From: Bombyx mori
Lineage: Eukaryota; Arthropoda; Insecta; Lepidoptera; Bombycidae
Direction: 5' to 3'
DNA: 64,000 nucleotides
Assembly: GCF_030269925.1 (NCBI RefSeq)
Contig: NC_085107.1
Span: forward strand, 5,704,001-5,768,000
A program made the translations under genes and the position numbers. The notes below the pieces were generated by a model. That model was not told the DNA's origin and did not search any database. It was given only the letters and a program-made list of their open reading frames with translations. Positions 47,280-59,729 of the stretch are shown here, one piece after another. Each line of letters begins with the position of its first letter. The first letter of the stretch is position 1.

Positions 47280-49030
47280 TCTACATTGAGAAATACATGT
47301 TGTTTTTGACAACGCCATTTGGCTCATCGTATCCCCCCTGGATACACACCCCTGGAAAGACCTCAGTTTAGCTGTAAGACTGAAGTTAATATTAGTTCTA
47401 AGCAGTTTACTCTTAAGGTGCTTCTGCAAAGATTGGATTGTGTTAGGATCGGTCCCGTTTTCAAAATATCCTAAGCGAATAGAAAATAACAGGAGGATAT
47501 ATATAACGCTTCAAAATAAATATAATATCAGTGTGATTCATAAAACAAAAACAAAAAATGACTTTGATTTGAAGAATTTAAAGTACAAGTTTTGTTTTTA
47601 GAATTTATATTATTCTTAAATTGGCTGGGTTATAATAATATAATATCTATTGTTTATGGAACGAGGTTAAGCCGAGCCAGTGGCCGACGATTTATCATCG
47701 TAATTATATTATTATTATTTGAATAAAATGTTAAATAAATAATATATGATTGATCTAAATAAAGACGTGGAAGCATCTCAAGATGATTGATTGATTATAA
47801 TTTAAAATTAATTGAGAAATTGTAAAATTAATAATGAATTGTTCATCACGTAATAATATCTTTGCTGTGGTGCATTAAAAATATTTAAACTAGTGAATTG
47901 TTTATATTGTTTTGCCATTAAAATGGTTTTCAAGCGTCGCATTTGTCGTCAGCTACCTAAACATGAATATTTAAAATAATTTTTTCTGTATATTTTGTTC
48001 GGACATGGATATTATATAAATATACCTAAAAAAAATTAAGCTACCTAGTAATTTGTAAGTCATGAGAATAAAATAAGATTTAATCATAGTAAAACAGATT
48101 GGTGGCGATTTCATGATCACAAACACCCGATGGACACTTGTAAAGTTGACAACAATAAAACATAGGTAGGTACAGAGAATAAAGGTTAGGGCTGCTATTG
48201 CGAAGACATTAAAATATGTATGTACGTCTTCACTGAAGGATATTCACGAAAGAGCATCATATTACGAAGCGAGGTCATTAAACTATTTTAATATAATTTA
48301 TTGAATTCTTGATTTACGTATTGAATTTCCGGATATATAAATTTATATACATACACCATTGCATACCAATTTTGTGTCCGGTGACAGACCCCGCAGCGTG
48401 TCCTATCCGCCTTTGATTAGAGTCCTCCATCGGCTGCATAAGTGAGACGTTTGCTTACAAGATGTAACAAGAGAGAGTGAGAAAGAAAGAGAGACAACAT
48501 CAAAGAGAAGTTCCATACATTTGACAATATTTACTCGAGTCAGATTTTTAAGAAATGTTTCTAATATGTATATCGCTACGGGTAAATTCGTTTGGCTATT
48601 AACAATATTAGTCATGGCTGATCCACTTTCTTGATCTTATCCCTGCACTTAACCAAATCTTGAATGTACATCGTAATAGTTTCCTTTCAAGTTCCTACAT
48701 CATTATGACTTTATATTTCCTATTTTCTCTCTTCGGTTTGAAAAATCATATTTTACGAAACGTTAGCAATGATGTTCTTTATAAATTGTACGATTATCAT
48801 ACGAAGATTATCATTATCATACGAAGTATTCATATTATGTAATAAATTGGTTTTTTTTTTTTAGTTATAGTTTATATATTTAGTTATATGTATATTGAAT
48901 GTTATTTAAACATTTTATTCATGCAGACAAAAAAAACTTATATTGCGGTATGAAAATCGTTATATTAATATAATTATAATATAAAAAAGGTTTTTGACTA
49001 TTTGTGTGTTCTGTTTCGTTTTGATGGTTG
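47280..49030. other. Intergenic, no gene recognised
   Basis: AT-rich sequence after the syntaxin gene. Short open frames lack coding character; no element with defined ends was found. Confidence 0.5.
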
Positions 49031-49042
49031 TTGTGTTGATTA

Positions 49043-49352
49043 TAGATATGTGTCGTTCGCGAACGAACGAGTCAAACGACCCGGGTCTCAAATTCCGCGC
49101 GAACGATAGGGTAACTTTAAAAAATATGAGTCGTTCACTAAATCGACTCGTTTAACACAAAACCTACGAATCAGAAGAAAAGAACCATACGAGTACGACG
49201 GTCATTCGGGTCATTTCGGGTTGCCGCGTCTCGCCCCGCGCCCGTCTCGCTTAGTCGTTCGTTTGACTGAACGGGTCGTACGAACCGGATCATTTTGTCA
49301 ACAGGTCAGTACTGATCTGAATCTCTAAAATTGAACGATCGACACATATCTA
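49043..49352. mobile_element. hAT-like MITE with intact 8-bp target duplication
   Basis: Flanked by GTTGATTA on both sides (49035-49042, 49353-49360). Ends TAGATATGTGTCG and its exact reverse complement. Interior is GC-richer and full of 'cgttcg', 'gaacgaacga' and 'tcgtttgac' motifs on both strands. 310 bp, no coding capacity. Confidence 0.85.
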
Positions 49353-50435
49353 GTTGATTATGAAGACGAAATAATTGTTGTACTCTAAATCAATTAACTA
49401 TTGGGACCGGAAATTGATAACTTAATAATGACTATACACTATTCAAGACCGTTTGCTTCTAAAATTGTAGACAGAGTAAGAGTAAAGTCGAGCTTCTGAT
49501 ATTGTGCAAATATGCCTTGATTCTTGAAAATTCGGATATTATATCAGTGATATTACAAAGCCACTATTTACAAATGGTTGATTTCCTTAACTATATCTTC
49601 GATAGTTCTGTTGGATCGGTTGCGAAATGTAATTACGGAAATTGTCACTTCGTCTGGCTTCGCAATTTATTTCGTCAATGTTCAGTTGGAACAATTGGAA
49701 TAACAGACTGCTGAGATTTGAAAATATGCATCTCGACTTGGTATTCATTATTTGAATTTCAATCAAATTAAACTAAATGAACACTATACTATGTTAAATA
49801 TAGCTTGATAGGCGGTATCGTTGGCAGTTTGCTGTATTTCTAAACTTAGGTTAGGTTCTGTTCGAATTTTGGAAAAAATATGAAAATTATATTTTTTCAT
49901 TAATCTGTATTTAAATTAAATCTTTAAAATTATTTTATAAAAGTTGTATTTACTGAATAAGAAACCAAAATTTTCTCATTTTTTGTAATGGCCACTCAAA
50001 CTTTACCACATGATTAAAGTTCCTTCCTGTGACATCATCTAGGGCCAAAGTGACGACCTCACGAAATTATGTGTTCCATGCCGTATCGTATTAAAAGCAT
50101 CTCAAGCATATAATATACTCTAAATAACGATAACCAACAAATGACAACATTCGTGTGATTGATATTATAAATTTAATAGAATTAATAGGTTAAGTTTAAT
50201 GTTATAAATCATAAATTTTACACAAAAACATACCTAGATCCGATGATCGCTTAAATTTGATTAACATTATTTATAATTTTGACTTTGTTTTTTTGTAATT
50301 GTGTTTGTATATTGAAGTTCTACATATATACAAGTTATCGTGGGACCTATTTTCTATATAATCGTTACTATTTTTTTATTAATAAGCGTTATCCAAAATA
50401 AGAAAAAAACATACATGTACACTTGTTTGATATAT

Positions 50436-50680
50436 GAGTCTACTATTATCAAAGCCGGCAATGTGACTTTTGGACAATGATTGGTAAATCAGAAAAACGA
50501 ATTATTGACTTTGTATTCCATTGGCAGTCACAAAACTCTTCTGAACGACATCTTAGATAAATAACAGGTTAAGTTAATACTTTATTTAATGCAGGTTTTG
50601 AACCGTATTCTTTGAAGGAGACGATTATATTCAAATCAATCTGTATCGCCATATCAATAACATTTGATAATAGACGACTC
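50436..50680. mobile_element. MITE family B, copy 2, with a truncated 3' inverted repeat
   Basis: Nearly identical to 16221-16495 through the interior but lacks about 30 bp of the 3' inverted repeat just inside the last 20 bp. Confidence 0.75.
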
Positions 50681-51008
50681 ATATAACAGTGAAATGTTCA
50701 ACGTTTAGTTAAGTTTTTTATTGTTTCTTATTGAACTAAGTCGAGCTTTCCTTCGATGTTCATTTGGCTTCCTCGTTTTGTTCATTTTTGTTCTGAACAT
50801 TAACCAAATATTTTTTTCTTGAAGTACCCTTTGGCATCACGTAGTTCTTTTGTTCAACGAAACGCTTATAAATAATAAAGGTTTGAATTATGGAAATTAA
50901 AAGTATTAATGAATCCAGTGCCAGGAAGCTGTTGGATCGTGACCCTTGTATTGATGTCGTCCATTATTATCATTAACTACGAAAGTTCACTTCGACCACG
51001 GAATTCTA

Positions 51009-51185
51009 CAGTGAGCTTAGTGCGAGTTTTTTAACGTTCTCGATAGCGTAAAAGTTAGCTCATATTTGTATGGAATGGGATCGTTTGTCTACGTTCGCCG
51101 CTAGGGGCGCTGTTCCAACTGCACACAAAATTGGGTTAACTTTTACGCTATCGTGAACGTTAAAAAACTCGCACTAAGCGCACTG
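51009..51185. mobile_element. MITE family D, copy 1
   Basis: 177 bp. Long inverted ends (CAGTGAGCTTAGTGCGAG then 'ttttttaacgttctcgatagcg' and 'aaaagtta'). Interior contains 'gccgctaggggcgctgttcc'. No clear target duplication. Confidence 0.8.
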
Positions 51186-51349
51186 TTCAAACCGGGCCTT
51201 CTTTTCTAGCTGATCTTTGACCCGATCGCTACCAAACTTCACAGGGTCACCGATTGGGTTGTGAAGATTTACTGAAATTTTCATATAAATTCGGTCCGGT
51301 CTTTTTAGAGTTATATACGGAACGTACATACATCGATTTTTATACATAT

Positions 51350-51582
51350 CGACGCTTGAAAGGCAAACGTGACTAAGTGACAATAACTGGTTTGTACATA
51401 AATGATAGGCAATAACCATATTCAATGCGCAAAAAATATATATTTCTAGGTCTATTAAAATCATTTCAATCCTACAGCTAGATTCGTTGAAATAAATTTT
51501 GTTTTCAGGTATTTCAACTTTAAATTGGTCTACTGTAAAGCTCACGCATTGTCGCTTAGTCACGTTTGCCTTTCAAGCGTCG
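51350..51582. mobile_element. MITE family C, copy 2
   Basis: Inverted ends CGACGCTTGAAAGGCAAACG and TGACTAAGTGACAAT with near-perfect partners; ATAT on both sides; 233 bp. Confidence 0.8.
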
Positions 51583-51905
51583 ATATAGAGATGTGATGGC
51601 GAAGTATCTATATTCCGGGTCTTTATTCGTTGGCATTATGTTTGAAGCTTTCAATTCAAATAAAAAATAAAATTAGATTCTGGAAATTCTTAGAAAAACT
51701 TAATTTGATGCTGTATTCATTTTTTTACATAATATCGTTTGTGTATTTTTCTTGTGATGTCAACATATATTCCTAGTTAAATAAACTGGATTCATTGTTA
51801 TTAAACACGTAAGTAGATGTTTATTTAAACGTTAGGGTTATAATTCATCATCCATTATAGGTTAATGTTCGTTACATAGGTAACAATGTTTAACGTTTTG
51901 CATTT

Positions 51906-52013
51906 TAAGGTGGATATACACGCACAGCCTGAAGCAGCGGCAGTCGACTGCATTGTTGTTGTGTTTGCTGATTCAGTCTGAGTGCTCAAGCTGCCCGTGT
52001 ATGTCCGCCCTTA
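51906..52013. mobile_element. Very short palindromic element
   Basis: 'taaggtggatatacacgcac' and, reversed from the other end, 'taagggcggacatacacggg' bound a 108-bp unit with no coding capacity. MITE-like; single copy here. Confidence 0.45.
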
Positions 52014-52332
52014 GCTAGCGATTGAAATAGTACACCTACAACACCCAGTATTATTATGCGTTACGGGTATAAACACACACACTAACACATGTATGTATAG
52101 TATTTACTTCCGTTTACAGGTTCAAATTTTAATGTTCGACAAAATAAATCGACAGATGAAAGGCTGTTTGATTTAAGCGACATTTTAGCAACTTTACAGG
52201 AGAGCCATTTAAAGTTAAAAAATTGGAATAAATAAATAAATAATAATCATAACAAAAAAAAACGTCTTCAGCTATTTGAATGCAGTAAACTTAATTGAAG
52301 TTCAATTAAAAACATGGAATTGTTGATACTAA

Positions 52333-52556
52333 TCTATACTAATATATAAATCTACAGTGGTTTTTACGGATGTTCCGTTATAACTACTGAACCATGCATC
52401 CGATTGACATGAAACTTGGTATCCACGTAGAAAATACATGCACTTAATGGATAGGCTAATATTTATATGAGTGTTGGACTCTCTAATAATAATGACAATA
52501 AATAATAATGTTAATTTTAAATGTCAAGCGAAGCCGGCGAGTACGGATAGTATCAA
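52333..52556 (+). mobile_element. Short Helitron-like element
   Basis: Starts 'tatactaatatataaatctac' followed by the block shared with 14282, and ends 'gcgaagccggcgagtacgg' and 'atagt', a 3' end typical of lepidopteran non-autonomous Helitrons. No coding capacity. Confidence 0.5.
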
Positions 52557-52915
52557 ATAAAACGGACCTTTAATTGTAAAGATAAAAGAATTGTCGCTTA
52601 AACCAAATAGCCTTTCACCTCTCGAAATGTTTATGATTTGTGATTAGTCGGAAAACGAATACGGTTTTAAGAAAAGAAATAGTAAACGCGGCATATTTCT
52701 AAGTAGTGTTTGTGATCGTTCGCTTGAGCCAATCATATATACTGTGTTACTGTAATTTGTTTAAGTAATAAAGAAATAATAAAGTAACAATCCAAATATT
52801 ATTAGCTGGTTTGTCTACTATCATTTGAGCAACATTGATTGCTGAAACTCTCGGTGATCTCGTCGGGACCATCAATTTCATGCTAAGTATTCCCAATGTT
52901 TTCCTTTTCAAGTAT

Positions 52916-53092
52916 CTGTGTGCTTAGTGCGAGATTTTTAACGTTCTCGATAGCGACAAAGTTAACTCAACTTTGTATGCAGTTGGAACAGCGCCCCTAG
53001 CGGCAAACGTAGGCAAACGATCCCATTTCATACAAATATGAGCTAACTTTTACGCTATCGAGAACGTTAAAAAACTCGCAGTAAGCACACTG
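52916..53092. mobile_element. MITE family D, copy 2 (inverted relative to copy 1)
   Basis: 177 bp like copy 1; the interior ('ggaacagcgcccctagcgg') is the reverse complement of copy 1. Lies 1.7 kb from it. Confidence 0.8.
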
Positions 53093-54095
53093 TATGTGAA
53101 ATGCAATTCCATTTTATTATAGAATTGCATCATTTAATGTATTGTGTCAGAAATTTATACGGAGAATTTTGTAAATTAAGTTTACAGTTTCATTTTAGTT
53201 CATTTTGATTTCAAGGAATGGAAATATGTTGTAAAATAAAAACCAAAATACAAAACCTGGAAAAAATAGAACTGGTTAGGTGTTCGATTTTCCAAAAATT
53301 TAAATTCAGATTATAACGAAAAAAAAATTGTGTTTAGTACTAAACGTATTATTTATTTATTTCTTAAAATGTAGTTTTGTATTTTTTTTTTATTATTCTA
53401 TGTACTAATTACGTTAAGCCATTTTTTTCTTTCTTAATTCGGTAAATTAATCTGATGGAGATAAAAAAACGACCGTAAAAAAATGAAAAGCTTACAAAAT
53501 TGTTGATTATAACGATGTATTTTACAAGTTCGCCATTTTGTACTTGAAATTCAATGTTAATTATAATGTGTATTAAGGACTTAATTATGTAAACATTCGA
53601 TCGGTGTCTGTAGAATCGATATATAATAAACAATTACAGGCTATAGTGTTTATTTATTTTCAGTTATGTATATTATGTAACCACATATTTGATCATCTAC
53701 GTTGACTATGACATCTAAATTATAGACTCTGTAGAGTAATTGTGCTGATTGTTTGTAGGTGAGTATCGAAAATTGTTTTTATGATCTATTTATAATTAAG
53801 TGCTTCTTTAAACAGCAAATTGAAGCCTTTATGTATTGGAATAGTACTATTTTTTGTTCATATTTGGAGATTGACATTTTAAAAGGAATATTGTTGTGCC
53901 CGATTGTAGGTGTGTGTACCTACAGCCACTTGTAGCGTTTTCACTCACTCATTGATTTAGTCTAAATCTATCTAGTAAAAAGCCCGCGAAACCAACGTAA
54001 AATTACACTCATCTAATTCTAAAATGTTTAATAGTTCTAATTCTCTATCTCTAATCTAACATTTCTAATCTAATTCTAAAATGTTGTTACATACT

Positions 54096-54328
54096 TAGTC
54101 TGGCCATAAATACTGTTACAATTAAAAATAAACAAAACATTACATTTGAATTTGGAATCTGTCATTTTTATATGATTGCTCATTGAGTTTTCTCATTGTC
54201 GCGCCAATACATTGTACAATATTTTGCGATGTTAAAATGGAGTGGGGTAATAAAGAGAACCGAATCGCTGTGATTGCATTACACAAAGTAGGTATGGAGC
54301 CAAATGCAATTTTTAAACCTCTCCATAA
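54096..54328 (+). pseudogene. maT-like mariner 5' fragment
   Basis: Inverted-repeat end 'agtctggccataaatactgtt', a leader, then ATG at 54237 encoding MEWGNKENRIAVIALHKVGM and about 10 more residues, the N-terminus of a Tc1/mariner transposase. The frame is cut by the Bm1 that follows, and no continuation was seen beyond it. Confidence 0.7.
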
Positions 54329-54330
54329 AT

Positions 54331-54772
54331 CGTCGTGGCCTAAAAGATAAGACGTCCGGTGCATTCGTGTTGAGCGACGCACCGGTGTTCTAATCTCAGG
54401 TGGGTACCAATTTTTCTAATGAAATATGTACTCAACAAATGTTCACGATTAACTTCCACGGTGAAGGAATAACTTCGTGTAATAAAAATCAAACCCGCAA
54501 AATTATAATTTGCGTAATTACTGGTGGTAGGACCTCTTGAGAGTCCGTGCGGGTAGGTACCACCGCACTGCCTATTTCTGCCGTGAAGCAGTAATGCGTT
54601 TCGGTTTGAAGGTTGGGGCAGCCGTTGTAACTATACTGACTACTGAGACCTCAGAACTTTGTATCTCAAGGTGGGTGGCGCATTTACGTTGTAGATGTCT
54701 GTGGGCTCCAGTAACCACTTAACACCAGGTGGGCTGTGAGCTCGTCCATCCAGCTAAGCAATAAAAAAAAAA
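54331..54772 (+). mobile_element. Full-length Bm1 SINE
   Basis: tRNA-like head 'cgtcgtggcctaaaagataa', a slightly changed B box ('ggtgttctaatctc'), full body and A-rich tail. It directly abuts the mariner fragment. No clear target duplication. Confidence 0.9.
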
Positions 54773-55409
54773 GTTGAGTTCTATTTTTATTATTATCACT
54801 AACACTTTTATCGGTCGTAGTAATGAAGATTTTTAAATATCCGACAGATGAGTGATCGTCTTTTTACATTTATTTACGTTTTAAATAAACCATATATGCT
54901 TCTGATTTCTATCAGCTGCGGGTTGCTTCCACTCGCGATTAAATTATTTTTTCCATACACACCCATTTAATTGTCTATTAAAATTTATGGAGCGTATTTA
55001 ACAGGAGAAAGGGAAAATAAATTAGATACCATTTTAATACACACCAATATAATGTTGAGAGAACAGGTTAAATGTTAGAATATAGTACTAATATGAATAA
55101 ACATTGAATACTAAATATATGCAAAAGTTATGAAGCAAAAATAACTACTAAGATCAATTAGATTTCAATCAAATCTATTCTACATTATCACTTTAGTTTT
55201 TAATCCCAATGAAAATATCAATGGTACATGTAATCCGTTTCCTGAATATAATCCCACATCCATATCTTAATGCCTAATATTATTATGAGTTCAATATGAA
55301 ACTAATCTACAAGGTTATTAAGCTTAATGAATTTAAGTCGAAGTAGAATTAATGGAGACTTGCACCGCAAAACTGGAACTTTTATGTATTGGCTGGATTC
55401 GCCTAAGAT

Positions 55410-56125
55410 GTAGGTCGGTGACTGGTACGATGGTTCCAGTGCGTCTCCGCCAGAGCCTCGTTCGCTAATCGGCAGGGTGCACCGCGTGCAGGAGAGGTTG
55501 GCTTTGGCTCAAAAGGTCTAGGTAGAGCCACTTACACCCCAAACTAAAGGAACTTAATCTATAATAAAATAAAACCTAACTAGGCAGACGATTTTAACAA
55601 AGGTACATCGAATCATAACCTAAAATCAGACAATTAAACAAAATGTAAGTATTTGAAAATAGAAAGAGATACAATAAACAACAAGGTGCAGAGGAGGGGG
55701 GGTGTACAGATATTTCTCATCCGATTGAATCCGGTCTGAATCCACAGGGAACCCCGTGGGGCTCCACCTCCCAACCTGGCTCTAACGATATTCATCTAAG
55801 AGCACTACGAGTCACACAACTCGCAATCCGGGTAGGACTATTATGTCAGTAGTAAATACAAAACGATATGCGTAATTCCAAATACATAAACGGTATCGAG
55901 AGAGAGTTCCGAATTAATACATATAAAGATATATATAAATACTACAATTCTAAATTATACACTAAAGTTATTACAAAAACATTGTAGCCCAACTGGAGTC
56001 GAAAAATCCACCGAATGGTCTTGATTTCCCCCCTTTAGGATCATTAGTCACCTTTTACGACACCCATAGATAGCTAAAGGTCGGTACTATTCGTCAATAC
56101 CGGTAACCGCACGGACATCAATTTT
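55410..56125. repeat. Composite GC-rich retroelement-like repeat
   Basis: A block 'gtctccgccagagcctcgttcg...gagccacttacacccc' (55443-55545) is shared with 59615-59720 and 63225-63333. Further on, 'ttttacgacacccatagat' and 'cggtaaccgcacgg' resemble the 3' region of insect non-LTR retrotransposons. Not assigned to a family. Confidence 0.45.
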
Positions 56126-56639
56126 AAATTACTGCATAAAGTATCTAATCATGAATAGCTGTTAGTTTTGCATTGTTTTATCTGCGGACGAATGAACCAT
56201 CGGTAAAAACAGTCAACGTCAGCTACATTTTAATGTAGATACACTCGTTGGGAATTTTTATTTTCATTTTTATTGAAATAGGAGCACTAAGAGTGTCTGC
56301 TTTGTCATTGAAAGGAACTTCAGGTCCCGTTATAAACCCCGATCATGTCTGAAAATAAGGACATATTGTGGATTAATTGAATTTAAAAGACGGTTTAAAA
56401 CTTGGAGATATAGGTAGGTAGTTAGGTATCGACTCACTTAAATATATGGTTGTATATTTATTCAAAATAGCGTGGGTAGTAAATAATTGAACTTAATTTC
56501 TTCAATCATGTATGAGTCTACAAAAATAATAAAGATGGCTTATTTTGAAGCTAAATGTCTGAATATTATCTATTTTTATGTGATTATTTTCGCCTACTAT
56601 TAATTGAGACTTGGTTTTATTATTGTCTCGGTAGTCGGT

Positions 56640-56725
56640 TTCACATTGTGATCTATAGAGGTACCGGTATGCACTTAACACCAAGAGAGCCGAGAGCTCG
56701 TCTTCTAATGCAGCACTAGGTAAGA
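56640..56725 (+). repeat. Degraded Bm1 3' fragment
   Basis: 'atgcacttaacaccaagagagccgagagctcgtc' parallels the Bm1 3' end. Confidence 0.4.
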
Positions 56726-57059
56726 TGTATTTAATGTGTACATCGTAGTACAAGTGTATTTAAAAGCTTAAAATTATACTTACTAATATGATCACATCTT
56801 CTTTGATTTTAACGATCAGAATTTTTGAGATTCGCAACTTGAACCCGTGGTGAGGCTTCCACAGTCTGGTTGACTAGAATAAAAAAATATTCTTATTAGT
56901 AGGTATTTACGAACTTAATATGACACTAATTGATTTTGTAAAAATTGTGTCTTCATCAGTTTTTAAGAAGATTTGTAATGGCTAATAGCAAAAACATGAA
57001 AGATTAAAAACAAAGATACTGTACCTAACGTTATAAAGTTTGAGATACCAGTGATAGAA

Positions 57060-57320
57060 GTGGTGCGGGTGACGGGTCTTATAAATACTAGGTACACCCA
57101 GGAGGGTTAGGGGACGAATGGCTTCTAGAACATTCCAGTCGCGCATGCGTGTCTGTCGTCCCGGTAAGTCTAGAACCTTTTCAGACCTAATCGATATAGG
57201 GTTCAATTTGAGCGCCAGACGGTGGAGGCGCACACCCCCTTTCCCAGCCCCCTTGTCCAGTGCCCAGATACAACTACTTTTAGATGTACCTTTGTTGTTT
57301 AACGCAAACAACGCAACGCA
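57060..57320. other. Unassigned GC-rich segment
   Basis: GC-rich and open for 109 codons on the minus strand (57311-56982, including GGVRLHRLALKLNPISIRSEK). No family was recognised and no flanking splice context was worked out. Likely a retroelement fragment. Confidence 0.25.
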
Positions 57321-57989
57321 ACAAATAAAAACAATCCTTACTATGTTATTATAAAATTTACAAAGTCCTTTAAAAGTTAATTAGTTAATTTTATATGGTT
57401 GATGTATTATGTCCTAAAATATATCCTGTATTCGTATCAGGAACTATGCCAGTATTCAAATTACGCAAGCAGATACCAATTTTTGGAAGGAAAAACCCAT
57501 CGCCTACCTGATGTTAAGTAGTTCTTATAGACATCGCCGATCGCTGTGGATGCCAATATTTGTATTGCTATCTTGTGTTTTGATATTGATCACCTGGTTT
57601 TAAGTAATGTAGCAGTAGAACGCAGATTGGCGGTGTCCCTGGCATTGCTGAAGGCTACGAGCAATGATAACTGCTTACCATTAGGTACCATATAATTTGT
57701 CTGCTACTAAGAAAAGTTACCAGAGTCCATAGATGTCACAACGTGAATTCCACTTCCCCATTGGAATGTGAGTTTGAATTCTCAGTTATATTGTGTAGCG
57801 ACTTCTCTACCTTGGACACTGAATCAAATTATTTCTTCATGGTCAAAATAGACAGGATCACAATCTGGTACACGTGTGAACTTAGACTATAAGTATTGAA
57901 GATAGAAACTTTCTAGAGTTAGTAGTTAAGAATATAGGTGAGGATACGTCTACAACGCATGGGTGATAAGCCAGTAGTATAACAGATCA

Positions 57990-58250
57990 CAGCCTAACTA
58001 ACTGATCATATACTAATAGACGTATCTTTTGTTTCATACTCGTATCAAGCAACCCGACTGCAGGCAGGTACCTATTTTTCAAAGGAAATACGCACATTTT
58101 TTTGGTCAGGAGGAAATCGCCGAATAATGTGTTATAATATAAGTCAAAGCTGCAAAATTTATAAATTTGCGTAATACCTACTGGTGGCCAATTTAAAATT
58201 CGCACTGGTATATAAGTGCCACAATCCTGTCTATTTCTGTAACTTCCGCA
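57990..58250 (+). repeat. Degraded Bm1 copy
   Basis: 'aggtacctatttttcaaagg', 'gctgcaaaatttataaatttgcgtaat', 'ctactggtggcc' follow Bm1 order with strong divergence. Confidence 0.5.
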
Positions 58251-59127
58251 TATTATATTATTTTTAAGTTCTTTTTACTATTAAATTGTAATTCAGAATA
58301 AGTAACATGAACTAAGTTTCAGCAGTGGTGGTGGGGTGCCAGCTTAATTAATTTCTACTGCCAAAAAAAATTAACTGTTTTGGATTATGAAAGACATTAT
58401 AAAACACAATTGAGACGTTGACCATGTAGGACCGTTTTAAACAGTTCGAGGCCTTAGTCCCTTTTCAGATAATCAAGGACTTGTAGAACTGTGATCTACG
58501 ACAATCGACTTTATGGCTAACAATTTTCTCACGTAGCAGTCGATGATAGTAGATCATAGCTTGATAATCTGGCAGGAACTAGGGAGCCACACCTAAGGGT
58601 CATAAGGTGGTGGGCTCGTGCCCAGAGCAGCTACCTTCACATAAGTCACAAGCAAATTAGTCTTGGGACTCACAGTTGAGCAGTAACAGTTCTTGAGATG
58701 GAGACATAAACTTTTATCTAGTTTAACGATTTTACAGAAAAAGTCACAATGGTTTTGGTCAAAAGCAACACGACAGAATTTTGTTAATACGCGTCGCTTT
58801 GAACTTATAATCACCTAGTAGCCGTGTCTTTCAAAGTTTTGCTGCGCACATATTTATGTCTATATTAAAATATGATTACCACGTAGTCCACCGCGATGAG
58901 TCCGACGATGGCGCAACTTGACTGCGATTTCAGTCATGGACCTCATATCTTTGGGTACCTACAGTAAATAAACGAACCAACCAAAATGCCGTGTAATAAA
59001 TATTGATAACCAATGATATATCATTTTGAAAGATATCAAAAGACTCACGATTAATTAGTAATGAATTACTATTCTATCAAAACCTTAATTTAAGTTGTAG
59101 GAATAAGTTAATTTGTGCCTTAAAGTA

Positions 59128-59721
59128 CTAAATAATAAAACAAAATATGGTTGCGACACCTCAGTTTAATCATTCTACTAGTAAAACCCACAATGAGATA
59201 CGATAATTAGTAAATATGAATGGAATATAATATTAGTTTGATTAAATATATTATGTAATTCTAATATAACAAAATGTGCGTGTGATTGTTTAAAAATGTC
59301 TTATTACTATAGATTATGATGTTATAATGCTTAATTCCACATTAAAAGCCGTCTCGAACTACTTATTACTTGTTAATTGAAATGCTTAATTACGAGAATT
59401 ACTTGACTAAAGTTGCTCTATTATTAATAAGAATATGAGATTAATAGACATAGACATAAAATGTAATACATCATTGAAGTATTATTGATCGCTCGCATGA
59501 CCTGGACAGACCTAACCGATCCATCAAAAATAAATAATAAACTAGAGACGCGATGGTGCAATCGGCTTGTTGTTATTGTTGGAGCACGAGTGACACGCGG
59601 AACTGAGTCTCCGCCGCGTCTCCGCCAGAGCCTCGTTCGCTAGTCGGCAGGGTGCACCGCGGGCAGGAGAGGTTGACTTTGGCTCAAGAGGTCCAGGATG
59701 AGCCACTTACACCCCTAACTA
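59128..59721 (+). repeat. 0.6-kb dispersed repeat, copy 1 of a direct pair
   Basis: From 'cgacacctcagttta' region to 'gagccacttacacccctaact'; partner at 62736-63333. Shared blocks include 'gcatgacctggacagacctaaccgat' and 'gttattgttggagc'. Confidence 0.7.
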
Positions 59722-59729
59722 ATTGAAGT

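Noticed and set aside
51174..51563. 129-codon minus-strand frame
   Set aside because: It runs across MITE family C copy 2 and the end of MITE family D copy 1; no coding character.
57118..57354. Opposed frames of 78 and 109 codons
   Set aside because: No domain recognised on either strand and no convincing neighbouring exons; listed only as an unassigned GC-rich segment.
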